DNA of 12,774 nt from CAZWQR01 sp964638595 (GCA_964638595.1 CAZWYU010000010.1:1-12774); one strand, 5' to 3'. Counted from the first letter of the stretch, positions 1 to 4,978 are shown. Numbers and translations are program-made. Notes: generated by a model from the letters alone, not told the origin.

Positions 1-23
1 TATTTAAGTTAATATGTTTTGAT

Positions 24-1514
24 ATGGTTAAAGAAAAGCAAAACAAAGATTTGAATACACGGCCGCCAGTGGTGGTCGTTTTGGGCCATGTTGATCACGG
101 AAAGTCTTCTTTATTAGAGGCAATAAAGGATTTTAGAATTACTTCAAAAGAATCAGGTGGCATTACCCAGCACATTGGCGCTTATGAAGTTGAATTTGAA
201 GGGAAAAAGATTACTTTTATTGATACTCCGGGCCATGAAGCTTTTTATGCTATGCGTTCAAGAGGAGCCAAAGTAGCCGATATAGCAATTTTGGTAGTGG
301 CCGGAGAAGAGGGAGTTAAACCTCAAACAAAGGAGTCAATTCAATGTATCAAAGAGGCTCAAATCCCCGCTATCTTAGCTATTAATAAAATAGATAAGTC
401 AGAAGCTAATGCTCAAAAAGTTAAAAATCAATTAGCTAAAGAAGATTTTGTGGTTGAAGAAATGGGTGGAGATTTTCCAGTAATAGAGACTTCGGCTACT
501 AATAAAACAGGGATTAAGGAATTATTGGAAATGATACTTTTGCTCGCTGAAATGCAAGATTTGAAAGTTATAGAAGATGAGTGTTGTAAAGGAGTTATTA
601 TTGAAAGCTATTTAAATGAGAAGAGAGGCATAACAACTACTCTTTTAGTAAAAAACGGTTTTCTACTTAAAGAAGATTTTATTGCTACGGAATCAAGTTA
701 TGGACGGATTAAAAAACTTGAAGATTTTGTAGGTAAACCAATAGAACAGGCCGGTCCTTCAAAACCAGTTTCAGTTTTAGGATTTGAAAGACTGCCCGAT
801 GTGGGTGAAAAATTCCAAGTTTTCAAAAATGTAGAAGAAGCAAGAAATTATGCTATGCATAAACAAAAGAAAGGCGATAATCAATCAGTTAGCGGAGATA
901 AAAAATGTTTTAAAATAATTCTTAAGGCTGATGTCTCTGGTTCTCTTGAGGCCATCAGGGCGATGATAGAGAATGTGCCTAATCAAGATATTGATATAAG
1001 GGTTGTAAAAAGCGGGGCTGGGCTAATTAATGAAGATGATATTCAAATGGCAGCAGCTGGCGGAGCTAAAATATTTGGTTTTCAGACTGCTCCTAGTATT
1101 CTAGCAGCAAAATTGGCAAGCCAAAAGAATGTTCATATTCTTTTATATGATGTTATTTATGATTTAATTGAAGCAATAAAAAAGCTTCTTAAAGCAGAGG
1201 TAGAGTTAGAAATAATTAGAAGAGATATAGGCAAACTTAAAATCTTAAAAGTTTTTAGAACAGAAAAAGACAAACAGATAGTTGGTGGCAGAGTTACTGC
1301 CGGAGAAGTAGTGAATAATACTAAATTAGAAATTTTAAGAAATGAAGAAATTGTTGGCAAGGGCAAAATCAGCCAGCTTCAGAAAGAAAGAAAAAGCGTT
1401 GAAAAAGGAGTGGCTGACGATGAGGTTGGCATATTATATCATGGTAAGGAGAAGATTCAGGAAGGTGACACTTTACAATTTTATATTGAAGAACAAAAGA
1501 AAATAGAGCTTTAA
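24..1514 (+). CDS. infB: Translation initiation factor IF-2, short form
   Basis: IF-2 is the GTPase that brings initiator fMet-tRNA to the 30S subunit and promotes 50S joining. The G domain is complete: G1 GHVDHGKS (residues 21-28), G2 GGITQHIG (45-52), G3 DTPGH (67-71), G4 NKID (121-124), G5 SAT (157-159). Domain II follows at about 185-270, the IF-2-specific domain III at about 295-395 (ILKADVSGSLEAI), and the C-terminal fMet-tRNA-binding beta-barrel to residue 496. At 496 residues it lacks the long N-terminal region of E. coli-type IF-2, as is common in reduced genomes. ATG 24 was chosen because it begins just before the G domain. The frame is open to the window edge (from base 3), so a longer start outside cannot be excluded. 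No Shine-Dalgarno is visible. One base separates its stop from rbfA, so the two are cotranscribed. Confidence 0.96.
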   Translation: MVKEKQNKDLNTRPPVVVVLGHVDHGKSSLLEAIKDFRITSKESGGITQHIGAYEVEFEGKKITFIDTPGHEAFYAMRSRGAKVADIAILVVAGEEGVKPQTKESIQCIKEAQIPAILAINKIDKSEANAQKVKNQLAKEDFVVEEMGGDFPVIETSATNKTGIKELLEMILLLAEMQDLKVIEDECCKGVIIESYLNEKRGITTTLLVKNGFLLKEDFIATESSYGRIKKLEDFVGKPIEQAGPSKPVSVLGFERLPDVGEKFQVFKNVEEARNYAMHKQKKGDNQSVSGDKKCFKIILKADVSGSLEAIRAMIENVPNQDIDIRVVKSGAGLINEDDIQMAAAGGAKIFGFQTAPSILAAKLASQKNVHILLYDVIYDLIEAIKKLLKAEVELEIIRRDIGKLKILKVFRTEKDKQIVGGRVTAGEVVNNTKLEILRNEEIVGKGKISQLQKERKSVEKGVADDEVGILYHGKEKIQEGDTLQFYIEEQKKIEL

Positions 1515-1515
1515 A

Positions 1516-1857
1516 ATGTCTGAAAGAATTGTTCAAATTAATGGGCTTTTAAGAAAAGAAATTTCTAATATTCTTCTCAAGGGAGAAGGTTTTGATAGGG
1601 ATACTTTAATTACTATCACCAGAGTTGAAACAACTATTGATTTAGCAGAGGCTAAAGTTTTTGTAAGTGTTATGCCAGCAAAAAAGAGTGAAGAAATAAT
1701 GGACTTTTTACAAAAAAACATTTATTATATTCAACAGAAGCTTAATAAAAAACTTTCTATTAAAAGAGTTCCCAAAATAATCTTTTATACTGAAAAAAAG
1801 GTTGTTCAAGCTGGTAGAATAGAAGAGATTATTGAAAAGATTCATAAAGAAGAATAA
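1516..1857 (+). CDS. rbfA: Ribosome-binding factor A
   Basis: RbfA is a small KH-like protein that binds the 30S subunit during late 16S rRNA maturation. The 113 residues match the family in length. Recognisable features are the N-terminal helix starting SERIVQINGLLRKEISNIL, the strand ITITRVETTIDLAEAKVFVSV (about 32-53), and the C-terminal VPKIIFYTEKK strand followed by a helix. ATG 1516 lies one base after the infB stop, the usual infB-rbfA order. The TAA stop (1855-1857) directly abuts the first base of tRNA-Cys, so this mRNA and the tRNA cluster must share a transcript or the tRNA promoter lies inside rbfA. No Shine-Dalgarno is present. Confidence 0.94.
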   Translation: MSERIVQINGLLRKEISNILLKGEGFDRDTLITITRVETTIDLAEAKVFVSVMPAKKSEEIMDFLQKNIYYIQQKLNKKLSIKRVPKIIFYTEKKVVQAGRIEEIIEKIHKEE

Positions 1858-1929
1858 GGCCAGGTAGCCAAGTAGCAAGGCAGCGGTCTGCAAAACCGCT
1901 ATACGCGGGTGCAATTCCCGCCCTGGCCT
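1858..1929 (+). tRNA. tRNA-Cys (GCA)
   Basis: The cloverleaf is complete: acceptor GGCCAGG (1858-1864) pairs CCTGGCC (1922-1928), anticodon stem 1883-1887 with 1895-1899, loop CTGCAAA with anticodon GCA at 1890-1892, and T stem GCGGG/CCCGC. The discriminator is T (1929), as expected for cysteine tRNA. CCA is not encoded. The T loop is TGCAATT, with G rather than U at position 55, and the D loop has A rather than G at position 18. The 5' end follows the rbfA stop with no spacer. Confidence 0.95.
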
Positions 1930-1931
1930 CT

Positions 1932-2016
1932 GCCCGGGTGGCGGAATTGGTATACGCGATGGACTTAAAATCCATTGAGTGTATAACTCTTGTGGGTTCG
2001 AGTCCCACCCCGGGCA
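1932..2016 (+). tRNA. tRNA-Leu (UAA)
   Basis: A class II tRNA with a long variable arm. Acceptor GCCCGGG (1932-1938) pairs CCCGGGC (2009-2015), anticodon stem ATGGA/TCCAT, loop CTTAAAA with anticodon TAA at 1966-1968, T arm GTGGG-TTCGAGT-CCCAC, discriminator A. It reads UUA and UUG. Only two bases separate it from tRNA-Cys. CCA is not encoded. Confidence 0.96.
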
Positions 2017-2020
2017 CTTG

Positions 2021-2055
2021 TCTTCCCAAGTTTCGCAAAGCAAAATTTAGGAGGA
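2021..2055 (+). repeat. Palindromic spacer element, family I, copy A
   Basis: Arms TCTTCCCAAGTTT (2021-2033) and AAATTTAGGAGGA (2043-2055) form a 13-position stem with two G-T pairs and one mismatch around a 9-base loop. Flanks CTTGTC on the left and ATAAA on the right are shared with copy B (2366-2401). The element fills the spacer between tRNA-Leu(UAA), which ends four bases before it, and tRNA-Val(GAC), which starts four bases after it. Confidence 0.75.
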
Positions 2056-2059
2056 TAAA

Positions 2060-2133
2060 GGGCGGTTAGCTCAGTTGGCTAGAGCGCATACTTGACGTGT
2101 ATGAGGTCATAGGTTCAAGTCCTATACCGCCCA
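2060..2133 (+). tRNA. tRNA-Val (GAC)
   Basis: Acceptor GGGCGGT (2060-2066) pairs ACCGCCC (2126-2132). The anticodon stem is CATAC/GTATG, loop TTGACGT with anticodon GAC at 2094-2096. The T loop is TTCAAGT and the discriminator is A (2133). CCA is not encoded. It reads GUC and GUU, complementing tRNA-Val(UAC) on the other strand at 4462-4535. Confidence 0.95.
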
Positions 2134-2172
2134 CATTAGAAGGAGTTAATGAACAGAATGAATTTACTCTTT

Positions 2173-2250
2173 CTTATGTCCTTGAGGAGTGTGAAACACA
2201 ACGAAGGGCAAAATAAAGTGACCCTTCGGACTTTGTCCTCGGGACATAAG
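2173..2250 (+). other. Branched inverted-repeat structure in a tRNA spacer
   Basis: In the 156-base gap between tRNA-Val and tRNA-Phe, CTTATGTCC (2173-2181) pairs GGACATAAG (2242-2250). After a small internal loop GAGGA (2184-2188) pairs TCCTC (2236-2240). Enclosed are a short TGTG/CACA hairpin (2190-2200) and a 7-bp hairpin CGAAGGG (2202-2208) with CCCTTCG (2222-2228). The whole folds as a closed stem with two inner hairpins on either strand. A weaker hairpin with GAAT/ATTC ends follows at about 2252-2283. No RNA family is recognised. It could be a folded transcript spacer or a larger palindromic repeat. Confidence 0.55.
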
Positions 2251-2289
2251 AGAATTTAATGCTCGCTTCGCTCGTTAATATTCTTTAAT

Positions 2290-2361
2290 GCCGTGGTAGC
2301 TCAGGGGTAGAGCGCTTCTCTGAAAAAGAAGAAGTCGTCAGTTCAATTCTGACCCACGGCA
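2290..2361 (+). tRNA. tRNA-Phe (GAA)
   Basis: Acceptor GCCGTGG (2290-2296) pairs CCACGGC (2354-2360). The anticodon stem is CTTCT/AGAAG, loop CTGAAAA with anticodon GAA at 2322-2324. The T arm is GTCAG-TTCAATT-CTGAC and the discriminator is A. CCA is not encoded. It is the single phenylalanine isoacceptor type, reading UUC and UUU. Confidence 0.96.
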
Positions 2362-2365
2362 CTTG

Positions 2366-2401
2366 TCCTCCTAATTTTTTATAAATAAAAATTTAGGAGG
2401 A
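2366..2401 (+). repeat. Palindromic spacer element, family I, copy B
   Basis: Arms at 2366-2382 and 2385-2401 are complementary over 17 positions with one mismatch. The outer ends are TCCTCC and GGAGGA, and the centre is A/T only. It shares the left flank CTTGTC and right flank ATAAA with copy A. It lies four bases after tRNA-Phe and five bases before tRNA-Gly. The A/T core probably opens into a loop of six or more bases when folded as RNA. Confidence 0.78.
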
Positions 2402-2406
2402 TAAAT

Positions 2407-2478
2407 GCGGGAGTGGTGTAATGGTAACACGCTTCTTTGCCATAGAAGAAAGTGCGGGTTCAAATCCCGTCTCCCGCT
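2407..2478 (+). tRNA. tRNA-Gly (GCC)
   Basis: Acceptor GCGGGAG (2407-2413) pairs CTCCCGC (2471-2477). The anticodon stem is CTTCT/AGAAG, loop TTGCCAT with anticodon GCC at 2439-2441. The T loop is TTCAAAT and the discriminator is T (2478). CCA is not encoded. It is the last tRNA of the + strand cluster. No terminator hairpin follows before the next promoter at 2498. Confidence 0.95.
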
Positions 2479-2497
2479 CATTTTGTGGATAAAATCC

Positions 2498-2527
2498 TTG
2501 ACAAGAATAGATAAAATATGCTATCAT
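2498..2527 (+). promoter_or_regulatory. Promoter of the 3D-domain protein gene
   Basis: A perfect -35 hexamer TTGACA (2498-2503), an 18-base spacer and -10 TATCAT (2522-2527) preceded by TGC, an extended -10 element. Transcription would start near 2534, leaving a leader of about 13 bases before ATG 2547 with no Shine-Dalgarno. A sequence identical to a DnaA box on the reverse strand (TGTGGATAA, 2484-2492) lies just upstream, but a single copy is weak evidence of function. Confidence 0.75.
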
Positions 2528-2546
2528 AGTAGGCAATCTGAAAATT

Positions 2547-3062
2547 ATGAGTACAAAGATAGCTAATTTTTTTGAAGTCTTGACACTTTGGGGAGTAATA
2601 GGAGGCGTAACCTTTTCCCTATTTACAGGTTTAAAAACCATTCAGGGACAGGTTTCTGAAGACAACAATCAGACATTAAATTCTGCTGTTGTTTATCAAG
2701 AAAATTCCTTAAGCGCTAATAGCGCTCACTATATTCCCAAGGAAGTTAGAGGATGTATTACAGAAGAAAAAGAGACTTTCAAGGTTGTTGTTACGGCTTA
2801 TTCATCTTCTCCTTGTGAAACAGATAGTTCTCCCTATATTACTGCTTCGGGAGACTGGGTGCGGGATGGAATTATAGCTAGTAACTTCTTATCATTTGGT
2901 ACTGAAGTAAAAATTCCTGAATTATTTGGAGATAGGGTATTTGTGGTTCAGGATAGAATGCATCCTCGCAAGAAATACCATGTAGATATTTGGTTCCCTT
3001 CCAGAGCGGAAGCTCTAGAATTTGGAGCTCATTATTCATATATTGAGCTTGTTGAAGGGTAA
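2547..3062 (+). CDS. Secreted or membrane-anchored 3D-domain protein
   Basis: A 171-residue protein with an N-terminal hydrophobic segment (about residues 8-29, LTLWGVIGGVTFSLF) acting as a signal or anchor, a polar linker, and a C-terminal 3D domain (about 79-169). 3D domains, named for conserved aspartates, form a double-psi beta-barrel found in MltA-type lytic transglycosylases and Rpf/YuiC-like cell-wall proteins. The signature is visible as VVTAYSSSP, ITASG, RDG (D107), FGTEVKIPELFGD, VQDRM (D136) and HVDIWFPSRAEALEFG (D147). The likely role is extracytoplasmic peptidoglycan turnover; catalytic activity is not shown. It has its own promoter and terminator and is monocistronic. ATG 2547 is the start that includes the whole hydrophobic segment. 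Confidence 0.85.
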   Translation: MSTKIANFFEVLTLWGVIGGVTFSLFTGLKTIQGQVSEDNNQTLNSAVVYQENSLSANSAHYIPKEVRGCITEEKETFKVVVTAYSSSPCETDSSPYITASGDWVRDGIIASNFLSFGTEVKIPELFGDRVFVVQDRMHPRKKYHVDIWFPSRAEALEFGAHYSYIELVEG

Positions 3063-3085
3063 AGGTTGATAATAAATAAATTCAG

Positions 3086-3119
3086 AAGTAAAAAACCGCA
3101 GAGATGCGGTTTTTTACTT
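3086..3119. terminator. Bidirectional intrinsic terminator
   Basis: Perfect 15-base arms (3086-3100 and 3105-3119) around a GAGA loop. The GC core CCGCA/TGCGG is followed by six T on the + strand and, by symmetry, on the - strand. It ends the 3D-domain gene (stop at 3060-3062) on one side and the rplS/tRNA-Leu(GAG) transcript (3' end at 3122) on the other. Confidence 0.92.
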
Positions 3120-3121
3120 TG

Positions 3122-3205
3122 TGCCGAGGGTGGGATTTGAACCCACACGCCACTACTGGCACATCCCCCTCAAGGATGCATGTCTACCGATTCCATCACC
3201 TCGGC
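3122..3205 (-). tRNA. tRNA-Leu (GAG)
   Basis: A class II tRNA on the reverse strand. Acceptor GCCGAGG (3205-3199) pairs CCTCGGC (3129-3123). The anticodon stem is CATCC/GGATG, loop TTGAGGG with anticodon GAG at 3169-3171, long variable arm, T loop TTCAAAT, discriminator A. It reads CUC and CUU. It starts two bases after the rplS stop codon and ends two bases before the terminator hairpin. CCA is not encoded. Confidence 0.95.
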
Positions 3206-3207
3206 TT

Positions 3208-3756
3208 TTATTTATCTTCTTTTTCTTTCTCCTCTTCTCCTTCTTTGGCTTTTTCCTGCTTAGTTTCTTCTATTTTCTCTTCTTTAGAAATTTCCTTTTT
3301 AGGTTTTTCTGGCTCAATATTTTTATCATCCTGCTCAATAGGTTTTTCTTCTTTGGGAGTATTTTTTTCAGCTGGAATTTGTTCTTCAAAAATTGCTTCT
3401 CCTGCTAATTCAGTTTTAAGACGTCCTCTTTTCCCTTGAGCTTCTCTTAAATAATAGAGTTTTGCCCTTCTGGTTTTGCCTCTTTTTACAAGTTCAATTT
3501 GTTTAATGGTTGGAGAATGAAGGGGAAAAGTGCGTTCCACGCCCACTCCGTCAATTTCTCCTCTTAGAGTTATTGTTGCTCCAATTTCCTTTCCATTTTT
3601 ATGAGCTATAAGTACTCCTTCAAAAGCTTGAGTTTTCTCTTTGTCAGCACCAAAATCAGAAATTATCTGATGAACCTTTAAAGTATCTCCGGGAGTAAAT
3701 CTGGTTTTTATTTTCTTAAGTTGCTCTTTATTAAATTGTTTTACTTTATTTGACAT
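3208..3756 (-). CDS. rplS: 50S ribosomal protein L19 with charged C-terminal tail
   Basis: L19 lies at the 30S-50S interface. The core (about residues 1-115) carries the family pattern: TPGDTLKVH (21-29), AFEGVLIAHKNG (44-55), GVGVERTFPLHSP (70-82), IKQIELVKRGKTRRAKLYYLR (84-104). Bacterial L19 is normally about 115 residues. Here a tail of roughly 65 residues follows, almost all Glu, Lys, Asp, Pro and Gln, probably disordered. The start overlaps the 3' end of the pseudouridine synthase gene by 16 bases, suggesting coupled translation. The stop lies two bases from tRNA-Leu(GAG). No Shine-Dalgarno is present. Confidence 0.95.
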   Translation of the reverse strand: MSNKVKQFNKEQLKKIKTRFTPGDTLKVHQIISDFGADKEKTQAFEGVLIAHKNGKEIGATITLRGEIDGVGVERTFPLHSPTIKQIELVKRGKTRRAKLYYLREAQGKRGRLKTELAGEAIFEEQIPAEKNTPKEEKPIEQDDKNIEPEKPKKEISKEEKIEETKQEKAKEGEEEKEKEDK

Positions 3757-4376
3757 AATATATTTTTAAGTTCTTTTGGTAAGACTGAAGTAAATTTTTT
3801 TGTTTTTTCATTTGGCATTTTTACTTTTATACTCTTTGCATGGAGAAACTGTCTTTTTAAACCTTTTGTTTTTTTTTGATTTTTAAAAGAATAAAGTTTG
3901 TCTCCAACGACCGGATAACCAAGATAAGAAAAATGAACCCTAATTTGGTGTTTTCTGCCAGTTTTTATGTCTGCCTCTACTAAGGTGTAATCTTTGTATT
4001 TTTTGAGTAGTTTCCATTTTGTTATTGCTATTCTGGGTCCAGTTTTTTTTCTTTCTGGTCCTTCTAGTAAATATGCTTTTTGTTTGATACTGTTTTTTGC
4101 TCTTCCAATTAAAGTTTTGATTGTGCCTGTTTTTTCTTTGATCTGGCCGTTCACTAAGGCAATGTACTTTTTTTCTATCTCTCTGTTTTTAAACTGTTTT
4201 TGAAAAAAAAGCAAGTTTTTTTTATTTTTAGCTATCATCAATAACCCAGATGTCTCTTTGTCTAAGCGGTGTATTAAAAAATTATTTTCTGGCAACTGCG
4301 TTTCTAAATCATTAACAGAAAAACCAGCAGGTTTATCAATAACTAGTAAGTTTTTATCTTGATATATTATTTTCAT
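3741..4376 (-). CDS. RluA/RluD-family pseudouridine synthase
   Basis: The family isomerises uridine to pseudouridine in rRNA or tRNA. The catalytic motif HRLDKETSGLL lies at residues 36-46 with nucleophile Asp39. The other family blocks are present: LLVIDKPAG (10-18), KKYIALVNG (69-77), TGRKHQIRVHFSYLGYPVVGD (139-159) and FLHAKSI (178-184). At 211 residues it lacks the N-terminal S4 RNA-binding domain of RluD or RluC and starts directly at the catalytic domain, so the target cannot be assigned. The ORF begins six bases after the 3' end of a degenerate tRNA-Val and overlaps rplS at its 3' end. No Shine-Dalgarno is visible. Confidence 0.9.
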   Translation of the reverse strand: MKIIYQDKNLLVIDKPAGFSVNDLETQLPENNFLIHRLDKETSGLLMIAKNKKNLLFFQKQFKNREIEKKYIALVNGQIKEKTGTIKTLIGRAKNSIKQKAYLLEGPERKKTGPRIAITKWKLLKKYKDYTLVEADIKTGRKHQIRVHFSYLGYPVVGDKLYSFKNQKKTKGLKRQFLHAKSIKVKMPNEKTKKFTSVLPKELKNILCQIK

Positions 4377-4382
4377 AATGAG

Positions 4383-4450
4383 TGGGTGGCATAGGACTTT
4401 AATCCATGACCTTCTGAATGTAAATCAGACGCTCTATCTTCACCTACCTA
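4383..4450 (-). pseudogene. Degenerate tRNA-Val (UAC)
   Basis: On the reverse strand the anticodon arm is intact: TCTGA/TCAGA stem, loop TTTACAT, anticodon TAC at 4422-4420. A tRNA-like 3' end GTCCTATGCCACCCA follows. The 5' half is damaged: the D arm is shortened by about six bases (GAAGATAGAGC), the 5' acceptor strand does not properly pair GCCACCC, and the T loop reads TTAAAGT instead of TTCAAGT. It sits 11 bases from an intact tRNA-Val(UAC) and six bases before the pseudouridine synthase start. It is probably a decayed duplicate, although its 3' half could still form a processing signal. Confidence 0.72.
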
Positions 4451-4461
4451 AATTTAGGCGG

Positions 4462-4535
4462 TGGACGATGTAGGATTTGAACCTACGACCTCATCGATGT
4501 AAGCGATGCGCTCTAACCAGCTGAGCTAATCGTCC
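4462..4535 (-). tRNA. tRNA-Val (UAC)
   Basis: Acceptor GGACGAT (4535-4529) pairs ATCGTCC (4469-4463). The anticodon stem is CATCG/CGATG, loop CTTACAT with anticodon TAC. The T arm is GTAGG-TTCAAAT-CCTAC and the discriminator is A. It reads GUA and GUG. A 12-base perfect palindrome CCTAAATTTAGG (4447-4458) separates it from the degenerate copy downstream. CCA is not encoded. Confidence 0.95.
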
Positions 4536-4589
4536 AAAATTTTTGCGGGCAAGACTGAGATAGCCGCCCTTTTTTAGAAAGACATATGC

Positions 4590-4646
4590 GCGTGGATGGA
4601 TTTGCTTGTCCGCCTCGGGCGGAAACCATCGACCCCAGCTTTATAA
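4590..4646 (-). pseudogene. 3' half of tRNA-Ile(UAU) split by a palindrome
   Basis: Bases 4590-4604 equal 4723-4737 of the intact tRNA-Ile(UAU), and 4624-4646 equal 4738-4760. Together they cover the tRNA from near the 3' end to the anticodon. Between them is a 19-base insertion (4605-4623) containing TCCGCC-TCG-GGCGGA, which falls inside the T loop. The copy stops at the anticodon, so it cannot make a functional tRNA. Downstream, GGCAACT (4648-4654) pairs AGTTGCC (4675-4681), and CCATCGA (4626-4632) pairs TCGATGG (4688-4694). Confidence 0.82.
4609..4623. repeat. Palindrome family II, minimal copy
   Basis: TCCGCC (4609-4614) and GGCGGA (4618-4623) form a 6-bp GC-rich hairpin with a three-base loop. 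It interrupts the partial tRNA-Ile copy. The arm resembles the outer arms of the larger hairpins at 4947-4978 and 5015-5051. Confidence 0.65.
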
Positions 4647-4719
4647 CGGCAACTCCTTATTTATTTCTATTTGTAGTTGCCTATATATCGATGGCTGACT
4701 ATATTTATATTTTTTCGTG

Positions 4720-4792
4720 TGGGCGTGGATGGATTTGAACCATCGACCCCAGCTTTATAAGAGCTGTGCTCTAACCACTGAGCTACACGCCC
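4720..4792 (-). tRNA. tRNA-Ile (UAU)
   Basis: Acceptor GGGCGTG (4792-4786) pairs CACGCCC (4727-4721). The D arm is GCTC/GAGC, the anticodon stem CAGCT/AGCTG, and the loop CTTATAA with anticodon TAT at 4759-4757. The T arm is GATGG-TTCAAAT-CCATC and the discriminator is A (4720). The anticodon matches codon AUA. Most bacteria read AUA with a CAU tRNA modified by TilS to lysidine; a directly encoded UAU anticodon is the rarer solution. AUA codons occur in this window, for example in infB and rplS. CCA is not encoded. Confidence 0.93.
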
Positions 4793-4825
4793 ACAAGAAA
4801 AAAAATAATTAAATGTAAGTCATTA

Positions 4826-4841
4826 TTATAAGAGCTGTGCT
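4826..4841 (-). repeat. tRNA-Ile anticodon-arm fragment
   Basis: TTATAAGAGCTGTGCT here is identical to 4755-4770 inside tRNA-Ile(UAU), running from the anticodon toward the D arm. It begins at the same TTATAA where the other partial copy (4590-4646) ends. On the reverse strand it also contains a perfect TATAAT hexamer (4830-4825), which might serve as a -10 box upstream of tRNA-Ile, but no good -35 is seen at the right distance. Confidence 0.6.
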
Positions 4842-4846
4842 GTTCA

Positions 4847-4881
4847 TCCTCCCAAATTTTATTTCACAAAACTTGGGAGGA
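4847..4881 (-). repeat. Palindromic spacer element, family I, copy C
   Basis: Arms TCCTCCCAAATTTT (4847-4860) and AAAACTTGGGAGGA (4868-4881) are complementary apart from one position. That position is G-T when read on the reverse strand, so the reverse-strand RNA folds better. Read in that orientation it matches copies A and B, including a GTCCTCC left end and a GGAGGAT right end. It lies 54 bases upstream of the 5' end of tRNA-Ile(UAU). Confidence 0.72.
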
Positions 4882-4946
4882 CGAGCCGCTGATCTATGTG
4901 CGCATTAGAATAATTTAGCGAGTTTTACGAGCTTAGATATTCTTAT

Positions 4947-4978
4947 GCCCTGCCGTAGCTCAAAGAGCATAGGCGGGC
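4947..4978. repeat. Palindrome family II, full copy
   Basis: Outer arms GCCCTGCC (4947-4954) and GGCGGGC (4972-4978) pair over 7 bp with one bulged T. Inside a 3x3 internal loop is a second stem GCTC (4958-4961) with GAGC (4965-4968) and loop AAA. The architecture of an outer GC stem with a single bulge, an internal loop and an inner stem is the same as at 5015-5051. Confidence 0.68.

Noticed and set aside
2149..2259. 36-residue frame starting ATG with AAGGAG upstream, between tRNA-Val and tRNA-Phe
   Set aside because: Spacing from GGAG to ATG is only three bases, the frame runs through the branched inverted repeat, and the peptide has no recognisable features. Not supported as a gene.
2484..2492. 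Perfect DnaA-box sequence on the reverse strand
   Set aside because: A single 9-base match is expected by chance often enough. There is no cluster of boxes, no dnaA or dnaN, and no unwinding element, so it is not an origin.
3104..3439. Two + strand open frames over tRNA-Leu(GAG) and the end of rplS, rich in Phe and Ser
   Set aside because: They are antisense to the tRNA and to the Glu/Lys-rich L19 tail, whose GAA/AAG codons read as TTC/CTT on the other strand.
4545..4576. GGGC/GCCC inverted repeat followed by six T as a + strand terminator
   Set aside because: The stem is only four pairs with a 15-base loop and there is no + strand gene to terminate. It is better read as a tRNA 5' remnant on the reverse strand.
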